A stretch of DNA of 64,000 nucleotides. Origin: CAYSLC01 sp964431545. GTDB lineage: Bacteria; Desulfobacterota; Desulfobacteria; Desulfobacterales; JAABSP01. Below are positions 37,095-45,828 of this stretch, one piece after another. Below the pieces are notes generated by a model. That model saw only the letters and a program-made list of their open reading frames with translations. It was not told the DNA's origin and made no database searches. Both the position numbers and the translations under genes were made by a program. Numbering within the stretch: the first letter of the stretch is position 1; each line of letters opens with the position of its first letter. The DNA lies in contig CAYSLC010000002.1 of assembly GCA_964431545.1 (NCBI GenBank), positions 18,660 through 82,659 of the forward strand. Reading direction: 5' to 3'.

Positions 37095-37739
37095 ATGGCC
37101 TCGCTTCCCCTGCCCAAGGAGGACGGCCTCACCTACGGCGATTACCGGACCTGGCCGGAGGACGGACGCTGGGAGTTGATCGACGGAACGGCCTACGACA
37201 TGAGTCCGGCGCCGGCCCTGGAGCACCAGCGGCTGGTGGTGGAGCTGGTCACCCGGATTCACAACTTCGTCTCCGAGGGGGAATGCCAGGTCTTCGTGGC
37301 CCCCTTCGACGTTCGCCTGCCACGGCTGGACGAGGCGGACGCGGAAATTCGGGATGTTGTCCAGCCCGACATCCTGGTGGTCCGCGACCCGGAGAAGCTC
37401 GACCGGCACGGCTGCCGGGGCGCCCCCGACTGGGTCGTCGAGATCACCTCGCCCGCCACCGCCGCCAGGGACCACATCGAAAAGCAGGCCCTCTATGAGC
37501 GGAGCGGGGTCCGGGAGTACTGGCTCGTCCACCCCGAGTACCGGATCGTCACCGCCTATCGGATGGGGCCGGACGGCCGGTTCGGCAGGCCGACCTTTCA
37601 TTCGAACGAGGAGACGATCGAGCCCGGCCCCCTGCCGGGCCTCTCCATCGACTTGAAGACCGTCTTTGACCGACCATCCACACCCGAACCTTGCGCCCGC
37701 CGCAACGGGCCCGCCACGGAGGAACCGACCTTACCATGA
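37095..37739 (+). CDS. Uma2-family (DUF820) PD-(D/E)xK endonuclease-like protein
   Basis: 214 residues, start supported by AAAGGAGG. Family features: YRTWPEDGRWELIDGTAYDMSPAP at the N terminus, ALEHQRLV, DVRLP, then the catalytic set VQPDILVV (about 90-97) and PDWVVEITSP with a downstream Lys in KQALYERSGVREYWLV. The fold is that of restriction endonucleases. Families of this type are abundant in filamentous and environmental bacteria and their biological role is unknown. Its stop overlaps the start of the transporter gene (ATGA). Confidence 0.87.
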   Translation: MASLPLPKEDGLTYGDYRTWPEDGRWELIDGTAYDMSPAPALEHQRLVVELVTRIHNFVSEGECQVFVAPFDVRLPRLDEADAEIRDVVQPDILVVRDPEKLDRHGCRGAPDWVVEITSPATAARDHIEKQALYERSGVREYWLVHPEYRIVTAYRMGPDGRFGRPTFHSNEETIEPGPLPGLSIDLKTVFDRPSTPEPCARRNGPATEEPTLP

Positions 37740-38932
37740 ACAAGGAAACCACCAACAAACTGGTTCTGCTCCTGCTGGTCCTCTTCATCTCGGCCCTCTT
37801 CCTGTCCATGATCCGGCAGTTTCTCATGGCCATCTTCCTGGCCGGGATCTTCTCCGCCATCTTCTACCCGATCTACCTCCGGATCCTGAAGGGGGCCGGG
37901 GGGCGGCGGGGGCTGGCCTCCATCACCACCATCCTGCTGATCATCCTGGTCTTCCTGGTGCCCCTCGGCGCCCTGCTGGGCATCATCACGGCCCAGGCGG
38001 TCAAGGTCACCGCCACCGTCCGACCGTGGATCGAACAGCAGATGGCCCAGCCCGACACCTTCTCCCGGATGGTCGACGCCATCCCCTTCATCGAAAAGAT
38101 CGAGCCGTACCGAAACGAAATCCTGAGCAAGGCCGGCGAGGTGGTCACCGCCATCAGCACCTACCTGATCAACAAGCTCCAGGACATCACCTTCGGCACG
38201 GTCAACTTCCTTTTGATGACCTTCATCATGCTCTACACCATGTTCTTCTTCTTTTTGGACGGCGAAGCCCTGCTCAAGAAGATCCTCTACTACCTGCCGT
38301 TGGGGGATGCCGATGAGCGGCGGATGCTGGCCAAGTTCACCTCCGTGACCCGGGCCACGGTGAAGGGGACCCTGGTCATCGGGGCGCTGCAAGGGGGGTC
38401 CGCAGGGGTCGCCTTTGCCGTGGCCGGGATCCACAGCGCGGTCTTCTGGGGGACGATCATGACGGTCCTGTCGGTGATCCCCGGCATCGGCAGCGCCCTG
38501 GTCTGGGTGCCGGCCGCCGTGGTGTTGATGATCGCCGGCCACCTGGCCAAGGGGATCGCCCTGGCCGTCTTCTGCGCCGTGATCGTGGGGAGCATCGACA
38601 ATCTGCTCCGGCCGGTGCTGGTGGGCAAGGACACCCAGATGCACGAGCTGCTCATCTTCTTCGGCACCCTGGGCGGCCTGATCATGTTCGGCCTTGCGGG
38701 GTTCATCATCGGGCCCATCGTGGCGGCGCTCTTCGCCACCGTCTGGGAGATCTACGGGGTCGCCTTCCAGGACGTCCTGCCCCCGGTGGGCATGCCCATC
38801 ATGGGGGAGCCGGTGGAGGAGTACACGGGGCCGGCCCCGGACGGGGAGGAAAAGGCGGAGGCGGGAGAGCCGGCGGCGCCGCCTCCGGAGGGGGATGCCG
38901 CGGACGAGGCGTCCCGCTCCGAAGACGCATGA
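37736..38932 (+). CDS. AI-2E-family transporter (PF01594 membrane protein)
   Basis: 398 residues from the ATG overlapping the previous stop, with ACGGAGG upstream. About seven or eight hydrophobic segments in the characteristic layout: two near the N terminus, one at about 60-80, a long amphipathic soluble section, then FLLMTFIMLYTMFFFFLDGE and the conserved block GALQGGSAGVAFAVAGI ... VLSVIPGIGSALVWVPA. The charged Pro/Ala/Glu-rich C-terminal tail is probably disordered and cytoplasmic. The family includes exporters and Na+/H+ antiporters; substrate unknown despite the name. Confidence 0.87.
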   Translation: MNKETTNKLVLLLLVLFISALFLSMIRQFLMAIFLAGIFSAIFYPIYLRILKGAGGRRGLASITTILLIILVFLVPLGALLGIITAQAVKVTATVRPWIEQQMAQPDTFSRMVDAIPFIEKIEPYRNEILSKAGEVVTAISTYLINKLQDITFGTVNFLLMTFIMLYTMFFFFLDGEALLKKILYYLPLGDADERRMLAKFTSVTRATVKGTLVIGALQGGSAGVAFAVAGIHSAVFWGTIMTVLSVIPGIGSALVWVPAAVVLMIAGHLAKGIALAVFCAVIVGSIDNLLRPVLVGKDTQMHELLIFFGTLGGLIMFGLAGFIIGPIVAALFATVWEIYGVAFQDVLPPVGMPIMGEPVEEYTGPAPDGEEKAEAGEPAAPPPEGDAADEASRSEDA

Positions 38933-38934
38933 GA

Positions 38935-38972
38935 GCCGGCGGGTCCGGGAACGGCCGGGGGGTCCCGCCGGC
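38935..38972. terminator. Bidirectional hairpin between convergent genes
   Basis: GCCGGCGGG (38935-38943) and its exact complement CCCGCCGGC (38964-38972) form a 9-bp stem between the transporter (plus) and the G3E GTPase (minus). No T run on either side. Confidence 0.5.
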
Positions 38973-38977
38973 CCGGT

Positions 38978-39997
38978 CTATTCGGCGACGCACCCCTTCA
39001 GCCGGTCCAGGATCGTATCCCCCTCCACCTTCCAGCCCACGAATGCGAGGCGGCACTCCTGTTTCCCGTCCCAATCGGCGATCTGGTTCCGTCCCCCCAC
39101 ATAGTTGACCATGACGGTCCGGTCCGGGAACCGGACCGTCCCCTTCATGCGGAAGACCTCCCACGGCAGGTCCCCGACGAATCGATGGAAGCGGGCCTCG
39201 TCCAGGGGACGGGGATCCGAAAAGGAGAAGGAGACGTACCCGGCGGACGCGGCCTCCACGGCGGCCGGGCGGCACTCCGGGCACGCTTGCCCCGGGGGGG
39301 GATCGTGGGAACAGGCGTCCGACGGCGCCATGGGCACGAAGTGGCGCAGGACCGGCTTCCCGGGTTCGTTTTCGGGCCGGGACGGCGCGCCGAAGAAGGT
39401 CTCCGGGTCGACGCGGCAGTGGATGGTGGGGACGATCTGGATCTCCGGGATCGCCCCGTGGATCTCGGAGAGGAACCGGGGGACGTCCGCCTCGGCGACC
39501 GTGTCGACCTTGTTGAGCAGGATCAGGTCGGCGGCCCGGAGCTGGTTGTGGAACAGGGGGCCGAAGGCCTCCCGGGCCTCCCAGTAGTCGGCGTCGAGGA
39601 CGGTGACGGTCTTGTGGAGGCGGAACCGGTCCCGGAGGGCCGGCAGGGAGAAGACCTCGGCCACGGCATAGGGGTCGGCGACCCCCGTGGTCTCCAGGAA
39701 GATCCGCTTCGGGGCGAACCGGGCCTCCACGTCCCGGAAGGTCTGGATGAGATCCGGCTTGAGGGTGCAGCAGACGCAGCCGCTGGCCAGCTCCACCATG
39801 TCGGTGCCCGCCTCCCCCAGCAGGGCCCCGTCGATGCCCACCTCCCCGAACTCGTTGACGATGACGGCGGTGCCCGAAAGATCGGTCTCCCAGGAGAGGA
39901 TCCGTTTGAGGAGGGTGGTCTTTCCGGCCCCCAGGAAGCCGGCGAGGACCACCACCTCCGCCGGTCCCCTGGCATGCTCGGTCGCTGTTTCGGCCAT
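38978..39997 (-). CDS. CobW-type G3E GTPase with C-terminal domain
   Basis: 339 residues. P-loop GFLGAGKTT (about 20-28), VNEFGEVGIDG, the chaperone motif GCVCCTL (about 75), ETTG, NKVD, then a short Cys/His insertion (HDPPPGQACPECRP) and the CobW_C domain to the end. CobW/COG0523 proteins are GTP-driven metal chaperones for Zn, Co or Fe, or act in corrinoid enzyme maturation. Last gene of the long minus-strand methyltransferase transcript, so a corrinoid role is likely. Its ATG lies six bases after a 27-codon ORF with a far better ribosome-binding site. Confidence 0.88.
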   Translation of the reverse strand: MAETATEHARGPAEVVVLAGFLGAGKTTLLKRILSWETDLSGTAVIVNEFGEVGIDGALLGEAGTDMVELASGCVCCTLKPDLIQTFRDVEARFAPKRIFLETTGVADPYAVAEVFSLPALRDRFRLHKTVTVLDADYWEAREAFGPLFHNQLRAADLILLNKVDTVAEADVPRFLSEIHGAIPEIQIVPTIHCRVDPETFFGAPSRPENEPGKPVLRHFVPMAPSDACSHDPPPGQACPECRPAAVEAASAGYVSFSFSDPRPLDEARFHRFVGDLPWEVFRMKGTVRFPDRTVMVNYVGGRNQIADWDGKQECRLAFVGWKVEGDTILDRLKGCVAE

Positions 39998-40003
39998 GGC
40001 GGT

Positions 40004-40087
40004 CTACGCCTTGGTTCCGGCCGGGTCGAGGGGGCTGGTCTCGCGGATGCCCGGCACGGACTTGAAAAAATCGACGATGCCGCTCAT
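40004..40087 (-). CDS. 27-residue ORF with strong ribosome-binding site between two operon genes
   Basis: The peptide starts MSGIVDFFKSVPGIRETS and ends GTKA. Its ATG is preceded by AGGAGGAGCACCC, the best ribosome-binding site in the vicinity, and overlaps the stop of the upstream gene as ATGA. The stop is followed six bases later by the G3E GTPase ATG, which lacks a site of its own, so reading through this ORF would deliver ribosomes to the GTPase. It could be a real small amphipathic protein or a coupling leader. Confidence 0.55.
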   Translation of the reverse strand: MSGIVDFFKSVPGIRETSPLDPAGTKA

Positions 40088-40773
40088 GGGTGCTCCTCCT
40101 TGCTCGGTTTCGGTTCCGGGTCGGTCCCGCCGGTGATCGTCACGGGGGTGAGGACCCCGTGGCACCGGCACGCCGTGGCGATGAGGGCCGGCCCCTCGGA
40201 TCCTTCGGCCCTGTCCAGGAGATCGAAGAGGGCCGCCGGCCGGTACCCCCCGACCCCGGGGCCGAGCTGGTGGCTCCGGATCACCACGGGCCGGTGGCCG
40301 GGGATCCGAAGATCCGCCAGCCGGTCGAAGAGGTTCGGCTTCCGGGCTTTTCCGGTGACGGTGCACCGGTCGGCCGGCTCCGGGCAGTCGTCCGGGCATT
40401 GGAAGTCGGCGTTGCTGACGTAGAGGTCCCCGGCGGTCCCGGCCATGGGGTTGAGGGGAATCTCCTCCAGCCCCGCCGGCAGGGGCGCCCGCCGGGCCCG
40501 GCCGGGGCCGAGGCGGGCCAGGCACCATTCGGCGGCCAGGTGGACCGGGAGGGCCGGCACAATCCAGTCCGGCCCCTCTTCCCGCCCGAGTCGTTCGGCC
40601 AGAAACGACACCCCGTCGGCCAGGACGGTCCCGGCGCCCCGCTCGGCCCCCCGGCGGAGGCTTTCCGCCACCGGGTCGACGGCGGTGAACCGGCGGTCCG
40701 GGTGGCCGGCGGAGAGCCGCTCCAGGGCGATCAGGCCGAACCGCCCCAGGCCGATGATCCAGATGTGGGCCAT
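40084..40773 (-). CDS. Rossmann-type protein with Cys cluster, unknown function
   Basis: 229 residues. The N terminus IWIIGLGRFGLIALERL is a dinucleotide-binding GxGxxG variant as in TrkA-N proteins, with an acidic residue ending strand 2 (FTAVDP). The middle carries CPDDCPEPADRCTVTGK (around 130-146) and a later CRCHG, likely iron-sulfur or zinc ligands. I do not recognise a named family. It is in the methyltransferase accessory run, 24 bases after the FMN-barrel gene. Confidence 0.75.
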   Translation of the reverse strand: MAHIWIIGLGRFGLIALERLSAGHPDRRFTAVDPVAESLRRGAERGAGTVLADGVSFLAERLGREEGPDWIVPALPVHLAAEWCLARLGPGRARRAPLPAGLEEIPLNPMAGTAGDLYVSNADFQCPDDCPEPADRCTVTGKARKPNLFDRLADLRIPGHRPVVIRSHQLGPGVGGYRPAALFDLLDRAEGSEGPALIATACRCHGVLTPVTITGGTDPEPKPSKEEHP

Positions 40774-40797
40774 CTCAGGCGACCGCCTCGGCCGGCG

Positions 40798-41217
40798 TCA
40801 AATCGATGCCTCCCATCCCTGCCCGAAGTCGGCCAGGGGCCGGAGTTCGGTGACCGTGAAGGTGACCGCCGCCTGGATCATCTTGGCCGCCGCCTCCCCG
40901 GCCTTCTCGCCGATGGCTTTGCGGATCTCGTCGAGCGCTTCGCCGGTGGTCGCAAAGTCGGTCACCTTCAGGTAGACCCGGACCCCCTTCCACTCGGAGA
41001 CCGCCTCCCCGGGCTCCATGATCATGAAGACGGCGTTGGGGTTCTCTTGGAGGTTGTCGTAGGTCCGGTTTTTGCCCAGCCCCATCACCACGGTCTTTTC
41101 GTCCACCATCCGGGGGGAGCCGAAGTAGGCGGCGTTGACCTTTCCCTCCTTGTCCGCGGTGCTCAGGGTTCCCAGCCGGGGCTGTTTGTTGAAGTAGGCC
41201 ATCAGTTTTTCGGACAT
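40798..41217 (-). CDS. Pyridoxamine 5'-phosphate oxidase-family (FMN split-barrel) protein
   Basis: 139 residues, start set by AAAGGAGGTGCCCC. The fold signature is clear: LMAYFNKQPRLGTLSTADKEGKVNAAYFGS, TVVMGLGKNRTYDNLQENPNAVFMIMEPG, and a barrel strand VRVYLKVTDFATTG. Such small proteins bind FMN or F420 and reduce various substrates or act as flavin sensors. Compact, cytosolic. In the corrinoid operon it might supply electrons for reductive activation; that is conjecture. Confidence 0.82.
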   Translation of the reverse strand: MSEKLMAYFNKQPRLGTLSTADKEGKVNAAYFGSPRMVDEKTVVMGLGKNRTYDNLQENPNAVFMIMEPGEAVSEWKGVRVYLKVTDFATTGEALDEIRKAIGEKAGEAAAKMIQAAVTFTVTELRPLADFGQGWEASI

Positions 41218-41248
41218 GGGGCACCTCCTTTGGTGAAAAACGTTTCGA

Positions 41249-42004
41249 TCAATCGGTCATCCCGCCTTTGGCCTCCTCCCAGGCCCCGGTCAGCATCTCC
41301 ATGGAGCCGCGTTTCGATTCCGTTCGGAGGCCGAACAGTTGATTGAATTCTTCGATGTTGCGCTCCATCTCCCTGCGGCCCATCACCGGCGTCTCCACCA
41401 GCAGGGACCGTTCGTAATGGCGGAAGAGCCGCCGGGCGATGTCGATGTCCATGCTCCCGAACTCCGCCTCGAAGATCACCCGCCAGTGTCGGGTCCAGCC
41501 GGGGATCATGAAGAAGGTCCCGGCGATCTTGCACTGTTGTTCGTAGTAGGCGTCCCGGCCGCCGATGAACAGGCCCACGCAGTCGTCCACCGGGTGATCC
41601 CCGTCCATGGGGATGGAAACCGGCACCCGGACGTCCAAAAGCGCCTTGGGGTCCTCCAGGGCGTTGCCGCAGAGCCCGTACCCCAGAAAGAGGGCGTCCA
41701 CGTACCGGCTCATCTCCCGGGCGGCGGCCGCGATGGCGTCCTGGAGGATCTTCTTGCGGCGGTGGAGGGCCAGCTCCAGCACCTGGACCAGGATCTCCAT
41801 CCCCTCCCCGGGATCGGCCGAAAATCCCCGGATGTGGGGGATGGCGCGGACCGGGGCGGCGGCGGATCCTTCGAGGGTGTCGATGAGCCGCCGGGAGAAC
41901 TGGTCCTCGATGACGGTGATCCGGGCGATCTTCGGGTCCTCGGCAAAGAGGCGGGCGAACTCTAGCTCCAGGATCTCACAGACGAGAACGCCCATCACCT
42001 TCAT
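41249..42004 (-). CDS. DUF1638 protein
   Basis: 251 residues; GGGAGAGCC precedes the ATG. Contains the DUF1638 core with Cys-rich segments: VLVCEILELE at the N terminus, LFLGYGLCGNAL (about 105-116) and IPMDGDHPVDDCVGLFIGGRDAYYEQQ (about 131-156), ending with GWTRHW. DUF1638 proteins accompany corrinoid methyltransferases and RamA-like activases in methanogens and anaerobic bacteria; no biochemical function is firmly assigned. Its position, next after the activase gene, agrees with that association. Confidence 0.82.
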   Translation of the reverse strand: MKVMGVLVCEILELEFARLFAEDPKIARITVIEDQFSRRLIDTLEGSAAAPVRAIPHIRGFSADPGEGMEILVQVLELALHRRKKILQDAIAAAAREMSRYVDALFLGYGLCGNALEDPKALLDVRVPVSIPMDGDHPVDDCVGLFIGGRDAYYEQQCKIAGTFFMIPGWTRHWRVIFEAEFGSMDIDIARRLFRHYERSLLVETPVMGRREMERNIEEFNQLFGLRTESKRGSMEMLTGAWEEAKGGMTD

Positions 42005-42107
42005 TTTGGCTCTCCCTTTCCGGGCAAGGCCGGCACCGGCCTCTTCTCTGTTCCATGGATGTCGTCATGGCACAGGAGATTACCACGCTCCCGGGGATCT
42101 TGCAAAC

Positions 42108-42147
42108 CGGATTTCCTCGGATTCCCCGGATTCATCGGATTCATCGG
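42108..42147. repeat. Short CGGATT tandem repeat
   Basis: Four copies of CGGATT at about 9-10-base spacing, ending CGGATTCATCGGATTCATCGG in the 265-base gap between the activase and DUF1638 genes. Prone to slippage; no coding role. Confidence 0.6.
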
Positions 42148-42269
42148 GGGGGGGCGGGCGCGGCCTCCGGGGTTTTCGGAACTTCGGAAGGTCTGTCCGC
42201 CGGCGGTCTCCCGGAGGTCCCGTGCAGGAAATTTTTTCCGGCCGCGGCAAGCAGGTCCCGGGGGATCGG

Positions 42270-43889
42270 TCACGAAAAAAACCGGTCCAGCTCCAGGACC
42301 TTCTCGGGACAGGCCCGTTCGCACCGGCGGCAGGCCACGCCGTTGCACAGGGCCTGGTCGAGCAGCAGGACCGGTTCCCCCGCCTCCTCCAGGAGAAGGG
42401 CGTCCTCGGGGCACTCCCCGACGCAGGTCTCGCAGGCCGTGCATCCCGCCACCGCCACCCGGGCGGTGATGCCGATCCGCTTGATGGTGGTCAGCCCCAT
42501 GGCGCCGAGATCCTCGATGTCCCGGAGGACGGTCCGGTGGATCTCGGGCTCCCCCTCCATCGCCGGCAGGTCCGGGATCCCGTACTTCTTGAGGAACTTA
42601 CGGTACTGGGCCATGGGCATCCCCTCGGTCCAGTGGGAGATCTCCAGGATGTAGACCTTCTCGAACACCTTGGAGGCGGCGAACATGCAGTGGGTCTGCC
42701 GGAGGGTCTCGGCCAGCCGGGCCATCTCATCCAACGTCTTGGGATCCCGCACCAGGTCCCGGGCCTGGGCCAGGGAGGTGTTGCCCACCTGGTGGATCTT
42801 CTCCACGCCGGCCGGGATCATGCCGAGCTTCCTCGCCTTGAGGGCGTCCACGTAGGTGCCGGAGGCCCCGGACATGTAGGCCGTTCGGATCGCGTCCATG
42901 GGGATTCCCGCCTCCTGGCAGAGGGTGATGTGGCCGGCCCGGACCGAGCCGACCGCCTTGCCCGCCTCCATCAAGTCCTTCTCCGTGAAGAAGATCCCCT
43001 CGCCCAGGTGGAACTCCCCGTCCGGGGTATTGATGTGGGGGATCTTGATGAGGCCGGCTTCCATCCCCTGGCTCATCACCGCAACGGTGCCGGTGCCGGT
43101 GATCCCGAGGGGCGCCTGTGCCCCGGGGTCGATGATCCGGCCCTCCTTCAACTGCAGCAGGGGGCCTTGGGCCGGGAGCATCTCCCCGTCGAGGACGATG
43201 GCCCGGTGGTTGGGGGCGTCCTCCACCAGATCGGAGACGGCGCCGGGCACCGCCAGCATCCCGCAGGTGATCATCTGCCCCTCCAGGGCCGGACCGGCCG
43301 CCGTGGAGCCGGTGTAGACCCGCCCCTGGTGGAAGAGCGCCATCTCCGCGTTGGTGCCGTAGTCGGTGGTGATGGCGGTCTCCTCCTTCTCCAGCATCCG
43401 GGTCTGGATCATCATGGCCAGGGCGTCGGCCCCGATCTCGTGGCGCACCGCCGGCGGGATGATCACCTCGCACCCGGGGGGCAGGGCCAGCCGGGGGATC
43501 TCCCGGGCCGCCACCATCCGGGCTGACCGGTCCACGGCCCCGACCCCCAGGGCCTCCAGCTTCCGCTTGCCGGCGTAGGCCAGGTCCCGGATCTCGATCC
43601 CTTCAAAGAGGCTGAGCTGGATGGGATTGCCGCAGACCGCCAGGCGGACCACCCCGTCCAGGGGGACACGGAGGTGCTCCATGACCGTGTTGGCGGCCTG
43701 GACCAGGATCTTGTTGGCCGCGTCCACCCCCATCTCCAGGGCGAAGTGGACATGGTCGATGACGTTGGCCCCGGGGAGCGGGTGGCGGGTGGTGATGGCG
43801 GTGGAGACCACCGCTCCGGTGTCCAGGTCCACGGCCTGGGCCCGCAGGCCGCTGGTGCCGATATCCATGGCGATTCCGTGTCGGGGCAT
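42270..43889 (-). CDS. RamA-like corrinoid reductive activase (ASKHA domain plus 2x[4Fe-4S])
   Basis: 539 residues from the ATG with GGAAGGAGGTG upstream. An ASKHA ATPase fold is evident (AMDIGTSGLRAQAVDLDTG, TDYGTNAEMAL near 205, GITGTGTVAVMS). The C-terminal 57 residues carry two ferredoxin motifs, CTACETCVGECPED and CNGVACRRCERACPEK. RamA-type enzymes use ATP and low-potential electrons to return inactive Co(II) corrinoid to Co(I) on methyltransferase corrinoid proteins; here the client is presumably MtaC. Length and domain order agree with methanogen RamA. Minus-strand transcript shared with DUF1638 downstream; the opposite-strand Zn-ribbon gene divides it from the mta genes. Confidence 0.88.
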   Translation of the reverse strand: MPRHGIAMDIGTSGLRAQAVDLDTGAVVSTAITTRHPLPGANVIDHVHFALEMGVDAANKILVQAANTVMEHLRVPLDGVVRLAVCGNPIQLSLFEGIEIRDLAYAGKRKLEALGVGAVDRSARMVAAREIPRLALPPGCEVIIPPAVRHEIGADALAMMIQTRMLEKEETAITTDYGTNAEMALFHQGRVYTGSTAAGPALEGQMITCGMLAVPGAVSDLVEDAPNHRAIVLDGEMLPAQGPLLQLKEGRIIDPGAQAPLGITGTGTVAVMSQGMEAGLIKIPHINTPDGEFHLGEGIFFTEKDLMEAGKAVGSVRAGHITLCQEAGIPMDAIRTAYMSGASGTYVDALKARKLGMIPAGVEKIHQVGNTSLAQARDLVRDPKTLDEMARLAETLRQTHCMFAASKVFEKVYILEISHWTEGMPMAQYRKFLKKYGIPDLPAMEGEPEIHRTVLRDIEDLGAMGLTTIKRIGITARVAVAGCTACETCVGECPEDALLLEEAGEPVLLLDQALCNGVACRRCERACPEKVLELDRFFS

Positions 43890-43965
43890 CGAAACACCTC
43901 CTTCCATCGGGGTTCGACGGGGGGTCAAGGGTGAAACCGGGGGTGGGAATCCGTCCGAAAACGGG

Positions 43966-43971
43966 GTATAC
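43966..43971 (+). promoter_or_regulatory. Possible -10 box of the zinc-ribbon gene
   Basis: TATACT about 35 bases before the ATG at 44002; the matching -35 (TGGGAA) is poor. Confidence 0.3.
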
Positions 43972-44001
43972 TGGAAAAAAACACAACGGAGGGAGGATAC
44001 C

Positions 44002-44211
44002 ATGCAGGCCTGCACACGATGTGGGGTGTGGCACACCGATGCGGAGAAATACGCCGGCCATTATCTGTCATGCAGCGAGGTGAAAGCGTACTGGGGCGAG
44101 GTGGCCCTTCGCCACAAGGAGGCCGCCGGCCACGTCGCCCAGATCCGCATCCGGAAAGACGGCCGGGTGGTCTGCATGAAGTGCAACCAGGATCTCACGG
44201 AGCATCTCTGA
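44002..44211 (+). CDS. Small zinc-ribbon-like protein
   Basis: 69 residues, start strongly supported by GGAGGGAGG. CTRCGVWH at the N terminus, a single Cys in HYLSCSE, and CMKCNQD near the C terminus give two CxxC knuckles, suggesting one zinc site. No known function. It is the only plus-strand gene inside the minus-strand methyltransferase region, and its 3' end overlaps the tail of the convergent gene by 17 bases. Confidence 0.72.
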   Translation: MQACTRCGVWHTDAEKYAGHYLSCSEVKAYWGEVALRHKEAAGHVAQIRIRKDGRVVCMKCNQDLTEHL

Positions 44212-44767
44212 ATCCGAACACGGCCGTCCCCGTCCCCCGTTCATCCCGGCCGCCGAAATAGTTCTGTTTCAGAAACAGGTCCCCGGCCGTGGACGGATGG
44301 CACATGATCGCCTCCTTTGCGCCGGGGAGGCCCGGGATCTCCCCGCCCACGGGGATGGCCGGATACTCGAAGTGGCAGATCTTCTCCGTGATGTCCCGGG
44401 GAAAGTTGACCTTGGCGGTGTAGATGACGAAGTTCCGGTGGATGAAGTAGACATCCGGCCGCTTTTCCAGCTCCCGGAGCCGGCCGGCCTCCCACACCTC
44501 CTCACCCACCACCTCGTCGTCCTTCATCAGCAGCATGTGGGAGTGGCACCCCCAGTCGAAGTCGGGGCCGGTGACGGCCAGGATGACGTCGGGGCAGGCC
44601 AGGACCTCCCGGATGCCGCTGTTGTAGACCTTCCCCATGCCCATGAAGGCTTTCTTCTCGGCGGCCACCTCGATGTCGTAGAGGGCGTGGCGCGTCTCCG
44701 GTTCCACGGGAAAGGCGGCGAGGATCCCCGCCAGGTCGTCGACGGCGGTCAGCAGTGCGTTCTCCAT
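44195..44767 (-). CDS. Unrecognised protein of the mta cluster
   Basis: 190 residues with GGAGG before the ATG. I do not recognise the family. Visible features: an acidic helical N terminus, then DWGCHSHMLLMKDDE (about 81-95), KICHFEYPAIPVGGEIPGLPG (about 140-160) and IMCHPSTAGDLF. Cys and His recur as GCHSH, ICHFE, MCHPS, which could form a metal site. No membrane segment. It is encoded 25 bases after a CobW-type GTPase in the same direction, so a corrinoid or metal role is possible. Confidence 0.72.
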   Translation of the reverse strand: MENALLTAVDDLAGILAAFPVEPETRHALYDIEVAAEKKAFMGMGKVYNSGIREVLACPDVILAVTGPDFDWGCHSHMLLMKDDEVVGEEVWEAGRLRELEKRPDVYFIHRNFVIYTAKVNFPRDITEKICHFEYPAIPVGGEIPGLPGAKEAIMCHPSTAGDLFLKQNYFGGRDERGTGTAVFGFRDAP

Positions 44768-44792
44768 AAAAAAACCTCCGGTCTCCCCCCGA

Positions 44793-45731
44793 CTACGGTT
44801 TCCGGCAGGCCGCGATGCGCCGGTCCATCTCCGGGGCGTTGAGGAACTGCCCGATGATGGAGACGATGCTTTCGGGGACCGCCGGGCTCTTCTCCGCGTG
44901 GATTCTCCCCCCCGAGATCTCGATGCGGACCCAGTCGGTTTCGGTCCGGAAGATCCCCTTGGCCCGGACCACGGTGCCGAGGGTCCCCCCGAGGAGCCCC
45001 TCGAAGAAGTCCCGCAGGCGGGCCTCGTCGAAGATGTCACGGGGGTACCGCCGGCCCACGGTCTGGTACTGCGCCGCGAGGCCGTGATCGTGCTCCGCTT
45101 CATCGACGGACCCCTCCTGGGACCTCGGCGGCGGGGCGTCGAGGATCCGCCCAAGAACCTCCGGGTCGAGCCGGGCGAATTCCACCGGATGGACGGCGGC
45201 ATCGGGGTTGATCTCCCGGACCGAGGCGGCGAGGAGATCGGGCATGTTCGGCCCCACCAGGTCGATCTTGTTGAGGAGCACCGTGGCGGCCGCCCGGATC
45301 TGGTTCTCCATGAAAAACCGGTGGGATTTGACGAAGGAGAGAAACTCCGAGGCGTCGAGGATCAGGATCAGGCCGACCCGGGTATGGAGGGCCGACATGT
45401 CCTGCCGGTCGAGGATGCCTGTGATCTGGGAGATGGTCGCCACCCCGGTGGGCTCGATGAGCAGGCGGTCGGGGGCGAACCGTTCGTGGAGGTCCATGAT
45501 CTGCCGCCGGAAATCGGTGGCGATGGTGCAGCAGATGCAGCCCGACGGCATCTCCACGATGTCGGGACGCGCCGGGTCCCCCCCTCCGAGGATCGCGCCG
45601 TCCAGGCCCACGTCCCCGAACTCGTTGACCAGAACGGCCAGCTTTTCGCCTTCCGGGGGGTTCTCCAGCAGGTACTTGAGAAAGGTGGTCTTTCCGGCGC
45701 CCAGAAATCCGTAGACAATATCGATGATCAT
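44793..45731 (-). CDS. CobW-type G3E GTPase, second long form
   Basis: 312 residues. GFLGAGKTT (about 8-16), VNEFGDVGLDG, GCICCTI (about 68), EPTG, NKID, and a C-terminal CobW_C-like domain (VVRAKGIFRTETDWVRIEISGG). It resembles the GTPase at 38978-39997 in layout but lacks its Cys insertion. Directly downstream of mtaB, so it is the best candidate for a GTPase that loads or reactivates the corrinoid of MtaC, in the way MeaB serves methylmalonyl-CoA mutase; this is inference from position. Confidence 0.87.
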   Translation of the reverse strand: MIIDIVYGFLGAGKTTFLKYLLENPPEGEKLAVLVNEFGDVGLDGAILGGGDPARPDIVEMPSGCICCTIATDFRRQIMDLHERFAPDRLLIEPTGVATISQITGILDRQDMSALHTRVGLILILDASEFLSFVKSHRFFMENQIRAAATVLLNKIDLVGPNMPDLLAASVREINPDAAVHPVEFARLDPEVLGRILDAPPPRSQEGSVDEAEHDHGLAAQYQTVGRRYPRDIFDEARLRDFFEGLLGGTLGTVVRAKGIFRTETDWVRIEISGGRIHAEKSPAVPESIVSIIGQFLNAPEMDRRIAACRKP

Positions 45732-45828
45732 GATCTTCCGCTGTTTCCGGCGTCCCTCCGGCGGGTTGGGGAGAGCGGGGGCCGGGGTCCGGCCCCCGCT
45801 TTCGGTTTTGAGAATGGCAATCTCGGGA

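Noticed and set aside
38935..38972. Sigma-54 or regulator site between convergent genes
   Set aside because: It is a hairpin between two stop codons, better explained as a terminator.
42108..42147. CRISPR-like array
   Set aside because: The units are 9-10 bases without spacers, a simple microsatellite.
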